Shown here piece after piece: positions 1-7,708 of a DNA stretch of 9,137 bases. This DNA comes from Candidatus Woesearchaeota archaeon. Lineage in GTDB: Archaea > Nanobdellota > Nanobdellia > Woesearchaeales > UBA525. A program made the translations under genes and the position numbers. The notes beneath the pieces are model-generated. The model searched no databases and was not told the origin of the DNA. It saw only the letters and a list, made by a program, of their open reading frames with translations. Location: NCBI GenBank assembly GCA_003694385.1, contig RFKA01000054.1:1-9137 (forward strand), in the 5' to 3' direction. How positions within the stretch are numbered: the stretch's first letter is position 1; every line of letters begins with the position of its first letter.

Positions 1-588
1 GTTCTCGTTCTGGTTCAGGTAGTAGTAGTTATCATCACTCTTCAAGAAGAGCCGCACTTCATACTCTCCTGTCTCTTCGAGACCGTTCTCGACGCTCACA
101 GTGACGCTCGTTACTTTCACCGCGCCGCTCGCTGCCTCTTTTGTCTCGACATCTCCTAGCGAGAAGGTGACCTCGCCGCTGAGTTGTGGGGCCGCTTGGC
201 AGGTGCCGCCAAGGCAGTCTTTGCTTACGCAATCAGTATCAACGATGCACGCCTCTCCGTCGTCACAGGCGGGGCAGCTCCCCCCACAGTCTACATCAGT
301 TTCATCCTGATTCAACAGTCCATCATCACACGAGGGCTTGGGTGGTGTTAGCTTGTCCGTTGCGGGCTCTTGCACTTCATCCTGACCTGCCATCTCCTGT
401 CCTGCCGCCTTGTCTTGTACTTGCTGGGGTACTTGCTGTGTCGCAATGACTGCCCCAGTCGTATTGTCTGGCTGCTCGGCGCACTTATTGCCGCTCAGAT
501 AGCTGATGACGAGTAACACGCTAAGCACGACGACGAGCACGCCCAGACCGAGCTCTGCATACGTGATCTTGATTTCTCCCTTGCTCAT
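1..588 (-). CDS. Membrane-anchored Cys-rich extracellular protein, partial (C-terminus beyond left edge)
   Basis: The frame is open for 196 codons from ATG at 588 to base 1 with no stop, so the gene continues outside the window. Visible: a 12-residue polar N-terminus, one hydrophobic segment (about residues 13-32, rich in L/V), then a Gln/Glu/Ala/Pro-rich linker (37-85). After it comes a module with eight cysteines (87, 101, 105, 108, 114, 120, 125, 130) containing the string ETDVDCGG. A beta-strand-like, Ser/Thr/Val-rich region follows from about 135, resembling an Ig/CARDB-type fold. The likely topology is a signal anchor with the rest outside the cell, where the cysteines could form four disulfides. 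ETDVDCGG-type Cys modules are common in surface proteins of DPANN archaea and some bacteria; binding partners are unknown. The start is supported by a strong Shine-Dalgarno GGAGG six bases upstream, inside the preceding gene, and by a 4-base ATGA overlap with it. Exact function not recognised. Confidence 0.85.
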   Translation of the reverse strand, partial: MSKGEIKITYAELGLGVLVVVLSVLLVISYLSGNKCAEQPDNTTGAVIATQQVPQQVQDKAAGQEMAGQDEVQEPATDKLTPPKPSCDDGLLNQDETDVDCGGSCPACDDGEACIVDTDCVSKDCLGGTCQAAPQLSGEVTFSLGDVETKEAASGAVKVTSVTVSVENGLEETGEYEVRLFLKSDDNYYYLNQNEN

Positions 589-1667
589 TTTTCCCCTCCG
601 ATTTCTTCAACGAGTTCTTCTATGACATCGCGGATTTCCGTTGTCTGTTGGTTGACCGTGACTGATTCTGAACGCTTGACGGTATCGCCAGCGACGATAT
701 CATTGAGTAAGTGCGCGTCAATATCGTCAGCTGGCACTGTTTCAGTTGTATCCGAGAGGTGCTCTTCTCGACGGGCGCCGATGACGATACCTCCCTCTTT
801 GCGGCGAACGAATTTGATGGCGAAACGCTTTTTCTCCGTGTCAGCAGGAGCGCTTTCCTGCTGGGTTGTGAGGGTTCCTGTGGAGACTTGCTCTGCGGGT
901 TTACGCTTTTTCTGCGGTGCCTCTTCACGCGTCTTCTTTGGAGGACCCTCTACTTTAAGGCTGAGTTCGATTGCACGCTCGCGGGCGCGCTCGAGCAAGA
1001 GGGGGATCGTCTTCGCTTTGGTGAGCTCGCGCAGGTCCTCGTCGCTGAATGGGAAGACACCAACACCCCCTGCGAGTGCGATGCGGCGCGCGAGCAACAG
1101 CGTGAGTACCGCGGGAGGCAGTGGTTTGAGCTCGAGGCCGAGGCGGTCTTCGCCGAAGCTCTCATGTTCTTTCAGGACGCGTTCAAGTGCGAGAATCACT
1201 TGCGTCTTCGGGAGGGTGAGGAGTCGTTTCATCAACTCCTTCGATTCCTTCGCAAGCTCATTGGCATCATCAATGAGGATGAGGAGCGGTGTTTTTCCCA
1301 CGCGTTCAATGATGCGCTCGTCGCGCTGCTGAGGGGTGAGTTTCTCGTAGCTCTTCGTTACGCGGCCAAGCATGCCGAACCCGCGGAGCAGGAACGCATC
1401 TTGAACCTGTTCGTGTGTCGCGCGCCCCGAGACGAGCAGCGCGCGCCGTTTCATCTCGGCGCGAAGCCAGAGGAGCAGCGTTGATTTCCCCATGCCTGCG
1501 GGTGCGTGAATAATGCCGAAACGGTCCTGCTTGATACAGAAGAGATTGAGCTGTTCGCGTTCCTTCTCACGCCCGACGAGGTAGTCGTGGACGCGTGGAC
1601 TTGGCTCGGCAGTGAAGGGATCTTTCTTGTACCCAAGTTTTTTCTGCCAGTCGTGAACGAAGCCCAT
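585..1667 (-). CDS. P-loop AAA-type ATPase with charged linker and C-terminal domain
   Basis: The 360-aa product has an N-terminal stretch of the kind preceding the P-loop in ORC/Cdc6- and ExeA-like AAA proteins (DPF near 16-18, YLVGRE near 29-34). Walker A is APAGMGKST (55-63), where the usual first Gly is Ala, as in MalT-type P-loops. Walker B is LLILIDDAN (128-136), and a helical lid-like region with a double Arg sits at 194-195. Residues about 240-282 form a Lys/Glu/Gln/Thr-rich linker, followed by an unrecognised acidic C-terminal part ending in a Glu-rich helix. There is no signal peptide or membrane helix, so it is cytoplasmic. ATG 1667 is preferred over an in-frame TTG at 1679 because a T-rich TATA-like box ends 24 bp upstream of it and no Shine-Dalgarno is present. 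Its 3' end overlaps the membrane-protein gene by 4 bases and carries that gene's ribosome-binding site, which indicates translational coupling. The substrate or process is unknown; a motor or regulator for the membrane partner is inference. Confidence 0.85.
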   Translation of the reverse strand: MGFVHDWQKKLGYKKDPFTAEPSPRVHDYLVGREKEREQLNLFCIKQDRFGIIHAPAGMGKSTLLLWLRAEMKRRALLVSGRATHEQVQDAFLLRGFGMLGRVTKSYEKLTPQQRDERIIERVGKTPLLILIDDANELAKESKELMKRLLTLPKTQVILALERVLKEHESFGEDRLGLELKPLPPAVLTLLLARRIALAGGVGVFPFSDEDLRELTKAKTIPLLLERARERAIELSLKVEGPPKKTREEAPQKKRKPAEQVSTGTLTTQQESAPADTEKKRFAIKFVRRKEGGIVIGARREEHLSDTTETVPADDIDAHLLNDIVAGDTVKRSESVTVNQQTTEIRDVIEELVEEIGGEK

Positions 1668-1690
1668 GTTGCTTGGCAAACAGAGAAGGG

Positions 1691-1699
1691 AATAAAAAA
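1691..1699 (-). promoter_or_regulatory. T-run between rps3ae and ATPase gene: TATA-like box and/or terminator
   Basis: On the minus strand the bases just after the rps3ae stop read TTTTTTATT. The element ends 24 bp upstream of ATG 1667, the same geometry as the leaderless aIF5B promoter in this window. A T-run directly after a stop is also what an archaeal terminator looks like. The sequence cannot decide between these, and both may apply. Confidence 0.4.
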
Positions 1700-1700
1700 G

Positions 1701-2582
1701 TTACGCAGAAGTATTCGTTTCCTCCGGAGCTTCCTCCGGGGGCTGAGAAGGCTCTTCTTTCTTTGCAGGGGTCTCGGCAGGCTTCTCCTCCGCTTTTTTC
1801 TCTTTCCCCACCTTCTTCGTCTTCGCCGACTCTGCGGCTGGCTGTTCTTCTGCGGCAGTCTCTGCTGGGGAGTCCTCGCTTTTCTCGTCGGGCTTCTCGT
1901 CCTGCGTCGCCACCTGTGCTTCGGCTTTCGCAGGCGCGCGCTTCACCTCGACAAAGTCCTCATCGCGGTAGTCAGCGATAATCTCTCGTTTCTCAGAGCT
2001 CCCCTCTGGGAGGAGTGTGCAAACCCGAATCTCCGCGGTCTTGATTGGGTGGATGGGTGTCGCGGCGTCTTTGATGGCGCGCTGAATCTTGAAGCCGATG
2101 AGTTCTTGCACGAGCTTCTCGAACGACATACCCCCGGCGAGTTCTTTGAGTTTTGCGCGTACCGCGTGGCGTATTGCTGTACACGTGCGTGCGCTTGTGT
2201 GGCTCGTCGTGATAATGAGTGGCTTGATTCTTACGCGGCGCTTCGTCGCTGTTCGCGTGATGAATGAGTCTGCAATCTTCGTTCTCCCGCGGCGAACGAT
2301 GCGTTTCAAGTTTGCGGGGAGGAGCTCGTAGCCAGTCACTGCAGTGAGTGCCTTCCCGTCCTGCACTTTCACGACATCGAAACGTATCTCGATGCCCTGT
2401 TTTCGCATATCACCGGTGAGGTGCATGAGGTTCGCATTGATTGTCTTCCCTATTGCGGCTTCGGGGCTCGCGACGTGTGTCTCTCCAAGCGTTTGGTTAT
2501 TGAAGCTCTTTGGTGCGAGAATCGGCACCCACTTCTTCTTAATCTTGGCCTTCCCGGCCTTCTTCACGACTTTCTTCGCCAT
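1701..2582 (-). CDS. rps3ae: Small ribosomal subunit protein S3Ae (eS1) with long low-complexity C-terminal tail
   Basis: This is a structural protein of the 30S subunit; eS1 sits on the platform near the mRNA exit region in archaea and eukaryotes. The 293-aa product begins with a Lys-rich N-terminus, then KKKWVPILAPKSFNN (residues 15-29). The family's conserved core follows, including an RRGRTKIADS segment (97-106), the RTATKRRVRIKPLI region (110-123) and a KIQRAIKDAATPIHPIKTAEIR-type stretch (165-186). The core ends near 214. Residues 215-293 are almost only Ala, Glu, Lys, Pro, Thr, Ser and Gln, an extension beyond the usual archaeal length of roughly 200-230. ATG 2582 is chosen because AGGTGAT, a good match to the anti-Shine-Dalgarno complement, lies four bases upstream; a GTG at 2591 falls within that site. 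The gene has its own TATA box and leader and may be co-transcribed with the ATPase gene downstream. Confidence 0.95.
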   Translation of the reverse strand: MAKKVVKKAGKAKIKKKWVPILAPKSFNNQTLGETHVASPEAAIGKTINANLMHLTGDMRKQGIEIRFDVVKVQDGKALTAVTGYELLPANLKRIVRRGRTKIADSFITRTATKRRVRIKPLIITTSHTSARTCTAIRHAVRAKLKELAGGMSFEKLVQELIGFKIQRAIKDAATPIHPIKTAEIRVCTLLPEGSSEKREIIADYRDEDFVEVKRAPAKAEAQVATQDEKPDEKSEDSPAETAAEEQPAAESAKTKKVGKEKKAEEKPAETPAKKEEPSQPPEEAPEETNTSA

Positions 2583-2585
2583 GCC

Positions 2586-2592
2586 TATCACC
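2586..2592 (-). promoter_or_regulatory. Shine-Dalgarno of rps3ae
   Basis: AGGTGAT on the minus strand, with four bases between it and ATG 2582. It overlaps the alternative GTG (2591), so initiation there is unlikely. Confidence 0.7.
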
Positions 2593-2605
2593 TTGTCAGC
2601 ATTGT

Positions 2606-2639
2606 CGCCGCTTCGGCGCGTGTCCAGCGGGTATCCCGC
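2606..2639 (-). promoter_or_regulatory. Two GC-rich hairpins in rps3ae leader
   Basis: Two perfect 5-bp stems with 3-base loops lie between the TATA box and the Shine-Dalgarno: GCGGG/CCCGC (2627-2631 with 2635-2639) and CGCCG/CGGCG (2606-2610 with 2614-2618). Autoregulation of ribosomal-protein mRNA through leader structure is known in archaea (for example L1). A similar role here is only a suggestion, since GC-rich DNA also yields such stems by chance. Confidence 0.4.
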
Positions 2640-2670
2640 CGCCTGCTGCGGGTCGCGAGAACAGCAAACC

Positions 2671-2681
2671 GTTTAAAAAGC
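2671..2681 (-). promoter_or_regulatory. TATA box of rps3ae
   Basis: The minus strand reads GCTTTTTAAAC in GC-rich surroundings, close to the archaeal TATA consensus and to the aIF5B box in this window. With usual spacing, transcription would start near 2649, giving a leader of about 67 nt. Confidence 0.65.
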
Positions 2682-2750
2682 TTTGTGCGTGCTCCCGAGG
2701 AGAGTCACGTGGTTGGGTGGGGGCAGGTGTTCGTGTATCGGGATTCAGTT

Positions 2751-4935
<2,185 letters not shown>

Positions 4936-4965
4936 CGTCTGGCGAGCGTGTCTCGGTGTGCAAAC

Positions 4966-4976
4966 GCTTTTAAATT
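4966..4976 (+). promoter_or_regulatory. Leaderless promoter (TATA box) of aIF5B
   Basis: GCTTTTAAATT, with the TTTTAAA core ending 23 bp before ATG 4997. Transcription should begin at or within a few bases of the ATG, giving a leaderless mRNA; no Shine-Dalgarno is present. This rules out initiation at the upstream in-frame ATG at 4835. Confidence 0.75.
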
Positions 4977-4996
4977 GCTTCTTGACACGCCCATCC

Positions 4997-6748
4997 ATGA
5001 CCCTCAGGAGCCCCATCGTCTCAGTGCTCGGGCACGTCGACCACGGCAAATCAAGCCTTCTCGATGCCATCAGGGAATCGAATATCGTCGCGAAAGAAGC
5101 GGGAGCCATCACGCAAGCCATCGGGGCAAGCATCATCCCCATCAGCACGATACTCCAGCGCTGCGGATCACTCCTCAAGAAAGAACAATTCACGATACCC
5201 GGGCTCCTCTTCATCGACACGCCGGGCCACGCGGCCTTCACGAGCCTCCGCAGACGCGGCGGGGCGCTCGCCGATATCGCCGTGCTCGTCGTCGACATCA
5301 ATGAAGGATGCAAACCGCAAACCATCGAGGCCATCGAGATACTCCGCGCAGCGAGAACGCCGTTCATCGTCGCGGCGAACAAACTCGACCTCATCCCGAA
5401 CTATCGCAAACGGGAAGAGCGCCTCGTCGCCGACATCAGCAGTCAAGAAGAAGCCGTCCGCACCGTCATTGATACACGCATCTACGAACTCGTCGGCGAG
5501 CTCCACGAACGCTTCCAGCTCCAGGCAGAGCGCTTCGATCGCGTCGACGACTACACGAAGCAACTCGCTATCATCCCCTGCAGCGCCCAACTCCGGCACG
5601 GCATCGCGGAACTCCTCATGGTGCTCACGGGACTCGCCCAGAAATTCCTTGAGGAGAAGCTCAGAATCGAAGTGAGCGGCCCAGCAAAAGGCACGGTGCT
5701 CGAAGTCAAAGAGACGCAAGGACTCGGCATCACCGCCGATGTCATCATCTACGACGGCATGCTCAAACGCAACGACACAATCGTCATCGCCAGCACAGGC
5801 GAGCCCATCGTAACGAAAGTGCGCGCGCTCCTCGAGCCTACGCCACTCGCCGAAATGCGTGATACGAAAGCGAAGTTCCGCCCTGTCAAAGAAGTCGCTG
5901 CAGCGACGGGCGTGAAGATTGCGGCGCCCGGCCTCGATGCAGTTATTCCCGGTATGCCGCTCGTCAGTACGCCACCCAACGCGGTCGAGGCGGCGAAACA
6001 ACAACTCCAGCAGGAACTCGAAGATATCATGGTGGCGACGGAGGACAAAGGCATCATTATCAAGGCCGACACCCTTGGCAGCCTCGAAGCACTCAGCAAG
6101 CTGCTTGAAGAAGAAGGCATCCCTATCCGGAAGGCGGCTGTCGGCCCCATCACGAAAAAAGACATTGCTGATGCAGAGAGCAATTACGAAACGGACCGGC
6201 TGACGAGCGTCATTCTCGGCTTCAACATTCCTGAGGCGAAGGGGACAGAGCGCGTCACAATCTTCACAAGCCCCGTCATCTACCAACTCATTGACGACTA
6301 CAAGGCGTGGCGCGACGCACAACGCACCGCGATGCAGCAAGAGGCGCTCGCGAAGCTCACCCCCGTGTGCAAGCTCGAAATACTCCAGAACTGCCTCTTT
6401 CGGCAGAGCAACCCCGCAATCGTCGGCGTTGAAGTTCTCGCCGGCACGCTCCGCACCGGTACACGGCTCATGAAGCTGGACGGAACCCGTGTCGCAGCAG
6501 TGAAGGCCATCCAGCAAGAGCAGAAAAACCTCGTGAAGGCTGAGAAAGGATTCCAAGTCGCCATTTCCTTGCCCGGCGCAGTTGTCGGCCGGCACATCGA
6601 CGAGCACGACATCCTCCTCAGCGAGCTCGACGAGAGCGAGTTCCGTGCCTACAAAGAGTACCGGGACATCCTCAACGCAGAGCAGAAGGAGCTTCTGAAA
6701 CAGCTCGCTGAGATCAAGCGTAAACAGAACCCTGTCTGGGGCGTCTAA
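4997..6748 (+). CDS. infB: Archaeal translation initiation factor aIF5B (IF2 homologue)
   Basis: This ribosome-associated GTPase promotes subunit joining and initiator-tRNA positioning. The 583-aa length fits archaeal aIF5B (about 590-600). G motifs: GHVDHGKSS (12-20; many orthologues have GKTT), switch I around AGAITQAIGAS (35-45), DTPGH (74-78), NKLD (128-131) and SA (196-197). After the G domain come domain II (TKAKFRPVKEV region), domain III (IIIKADTLGSLEAL) and domain IV, ending NPVWGV; IKKKENPFWG-like endings are typical of archaeal members. ATG 4997 is chosen because the family begins a few residues before the P-loop (SPIVSVLGHVDHGK) and a TATA box sits at leaderless distance. An open frame continues upstream to 4835 but encodes no conserved sequence and crosses the promoter. 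The gene stands alone on the plus strand, divergent from gyrB, with its stop 15 bp from the stop of a convergent small gene. Confidence 0.97.
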   Translation: MTLRSPIVSVLGHVDHGKSSLLDAIRESNIVAKEAGAITQAIGASIIPISTILQRCGSLLKKEQFTIPGLLFIDTPGHAAFTSLRRRGGALADIAVLVVDINEGCKPQTIEAIEILRAARTPFIVAANKLDLIPNYRKREERLVADISSQEEAVRTVIDTRIYELVGELHERFQLQAERFDRVDDYTKQLAIIPCSAQLRHGIAELLMVLTGLAQKFLEEKLRIEVSGPAKGTVLEVKETQGLGITADVIIYDGMLKRNDTIVIASTGEPIVTKVRALLEPTPLAEMRDTKAKFRPVKEVAAATGVKIAAPGLDAVIPGMPLVSTPPNAVEAAKQQLQQELEDIMVATEDKGIIIKADTLGSLEALSKLLEEEGIPIRKAAVGPITKKDIADAESNYETDRLTSVILGFNIPEAKGTERVTIFTSPVIYQLIDDYKAWRDAQRTAMQQEALAKLTPVCKLEILQNCLFRQSNPAIVGVEVLAGTLRTGTRLMKLDGTRVAAVKAIQQEQKNLVKAEKGFQVAISLPGAVVGRHIDEHDILLSELDESEFRAYKEYRDILNAEQKELLKQLAEIKRKQNPVWGV

Positions 6749-6763
6749 CCCATCAGAAGGCAG

Positions 6764-7048
6764 TTAGTCATGCCCGATCTCCTTGGCGGCTTGCTCGTAT
6801 ACTGCCGCATACTGTGGATGCAGGGTGGCGTAGTATCTGTTGAGTCGATGGAATGCCTCCGTGCCAAGCCCGAGATATTGATAATCAAGCAGTACATCCA
6901 AGAGTTGTTCTATACCCCTGACAGATTGTTCTCTGCAGGCAACCATTCTCGTCACCATGCCCTCGAGCATCGGGAGTTGCGATTCAGCCAGCTCCCTCGC
7001 CTGCTGCACGAAGCGAATAATCTCCTCGACCGAAATCTCCTCATCCAT
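6764..7048 (-). CDS. Small helical protein of unknown function
   Basis: The 94-aa acidic product (rich in Glu, Gln, Leu, Ala) is predicted by eye to be nearly all alpha-helical. It has one Cys, no membrane segment and no known motif. Features to match in searches are the start MDEEISVEEIIRFVQQ and a Tyr-rich C-terminal part (Tyr in LLDYQYLGLG, RLNRYYATLHPQY). Its ATG is at 7048, with TTTTAA (7071-7066) about 18-23 bp upstream, slightly close for a leaderless promoter. A GGAG just two bases before the ATG is too near to act as a normal Shine-Dalgarno. It is convergent with aIF5B (15-bp gap) and divergent from the PUA-protein gene. The family is not recognised; coding status is favoured by its clean placement between neighbours and normal composition. 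Confidence 0.7.
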   Translation of the reverse strand: MDEEISVEEIIRFVQQARELAESQLPMLEGMVTRMVACREQSVRGIEQLLDVLLDYQYLGLGTEAFHRLNRYYATLHPQYAAVYEQAAKEIGHD

Positions 7049-7065
7049 GACTCCTGCCTGCGCGG

Positions 7066-7071
7066 TTAAAA
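7066..7071 (-). promoter_or_regulatory. Possible TATA box of the 94-aa protein gene
   Basis: TTTTAA within GCGTTTTAACCG on the minus strand, ending 18 bp before ATG 7048, which is 4-6 bp closer than the other promoters here. Confidence 0.4.
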
Positions 7072-7158
7072 CGCTTGTACCGTTCTCTCACCGTGCGCGC
7101 CCTCTATCTTTTTCACTCCTCCCTTTGCGCGTTCTCTTGCCCTTCTACATCCCTCTTG

Positions 7159-7168
7159 TTTTTTATAG
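7159..7168 (+). promoter_or_regulatory. TATA-like box 1 upstream of PUA gene
   Basis: TTTTTTATAG, whose TTTATA core ends 23 bp before an in-frame ATG at 7190. It could serve a leaderless start there (172-aa form). Confidence 0.45.
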
Positions 7169-7183
7169 CATTTTCGGCGAAGA

Positions 7184-7191
7184 TTTTTAAT
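7184..7191 (+). promoter_or_regulatory. TATA-like box 2 upstream of PUA gene
   Basis: TTTTTAAT, ending 23 bp before ATG 7214 and overlapping the ATG at 7190. It fits a leaderless start at 7214 (164-aa form), with the same spacing as the aIF5B promoter. Confidence 0.5.
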
Positions 7192-7213
7192 GGCCTGGGG
7201 AGCTGCACAAGCT

Positions 7214-7708
7214 ATGGTGATGCGACCACACCGATTGAACAGCAAGGAGAAGAAACAATTGCTCGCGCGGCTCGCAGCGCAGTACGGCACTTCAAGAACA
7301 ATTCTTGACGGCGTCACAGTACTCTTCCAGGAGAAGCGCGGACGCTACTACATCATTAACGACGCCCTCGACGCCATCGAGCTCGGCGACGCGCGTGTCG
7401 ACGCCATAGGCTTGTACGTGTTCGCCGAAACGCCCGACGGCCTCCGCCTCAGCATCGAAGGAAGCCAGCTCGTCGGGCCTCACGCGACGCGGCACGTACT
7501 CACCATTACTGATGAAGCGTTCTCCGCCTGGATGCTCGGTGAAGACCTCCCGTACGCGTTACCAGACCACGCATTCTATATCATAAAGCACGGCGATGAT
7601 TTCTGTGGCTGCGGGAAAGCACTGCCCGCGCAAGGCATCGTCAAGAATTACCTTGCGAAGGCCCGCCGCGTCGCAGCCATCCCCGATAGCGTTGCTCAAA
7701 GTGACTGA
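7214..7708 (+). CDS. PUA-domain RNA-binding protein (NIP7 / NOL1-NOP2-Fmu C-terminal type)
   Basis: Likely an rRNA- or tRNA-binding protein linked to ribosome biogenesis or RNA modification. The 164-aa product has an N-terminal helical and alpha/beta part (RLNSKEKKQLLARLAAQYG, then an RVDAIGLYVF strand and GLRLSIEGSQLVGPHA near 77-91). A PUA-like domain (about 96-155) follows, with WMLGEDL, YIIKHGDDFCGCGKA (123-136) and KNYLAKARR (144-152), matching the family pattern of a GxGK turn followed by a basic xNYxxKxRR segment. This arrangement resembles archaeal stand-alone relatives of the RNA-binding tail of NOL1/NOP2/Fmu methyltransferases (no methyltransferase domain is present) and NIP7. ATG 7214 is chosen from TATA spacing; ATG 7190 adds eight unconserved-looking residues and ATG 7220 is also possible. 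Its last 68 bases overlap the convergent 416-aa gene. Family-level confidence is good; the exact orthologue is uncertain. Confidence 0.85.
   Translation: MVMRPHRLNSKEKKQLLARLAAQYGTSRTILDGVTVLFQEKRGRYYIINDALDAIELGDARVDAIGLYVFAETPDGLRLSIEGSQLVGPHATRHVLTITDEAFSAWMLGEDLPYALPDHAFYIIKHGDDFCGCGKALPAQGIVKNYLAKARRVAAIPDSVAQSD

Noticed and set aside
531..588. Class III (archaellin/pilin-type) signal peptide in the surface protein
   Set aside because: A KG precedes the hydrophobic segment, but it is followed by E-I-K-I-T, without the usual hydrophobic stretch right after the cleavage site, so a plain signal anchor is more likely.
622..1484. Plus-strand frames of 236 and 257 codons opposite the ATPase gene
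   Set aside because: They are shadows of a gene with Walker motifs, a coupled downstream gene and a consistent start; their products are Ser/Arg-rich or Glu/Arg-rich with no motifs.
5168..6607. A 479-codon minus-strand frame opposite aIF5B
   Set aside because: It is antisense to a conserved GTPase. The low-complexity acidic product (Glu/Asp/Arg/Ala) has no motif and no plausible promoter.
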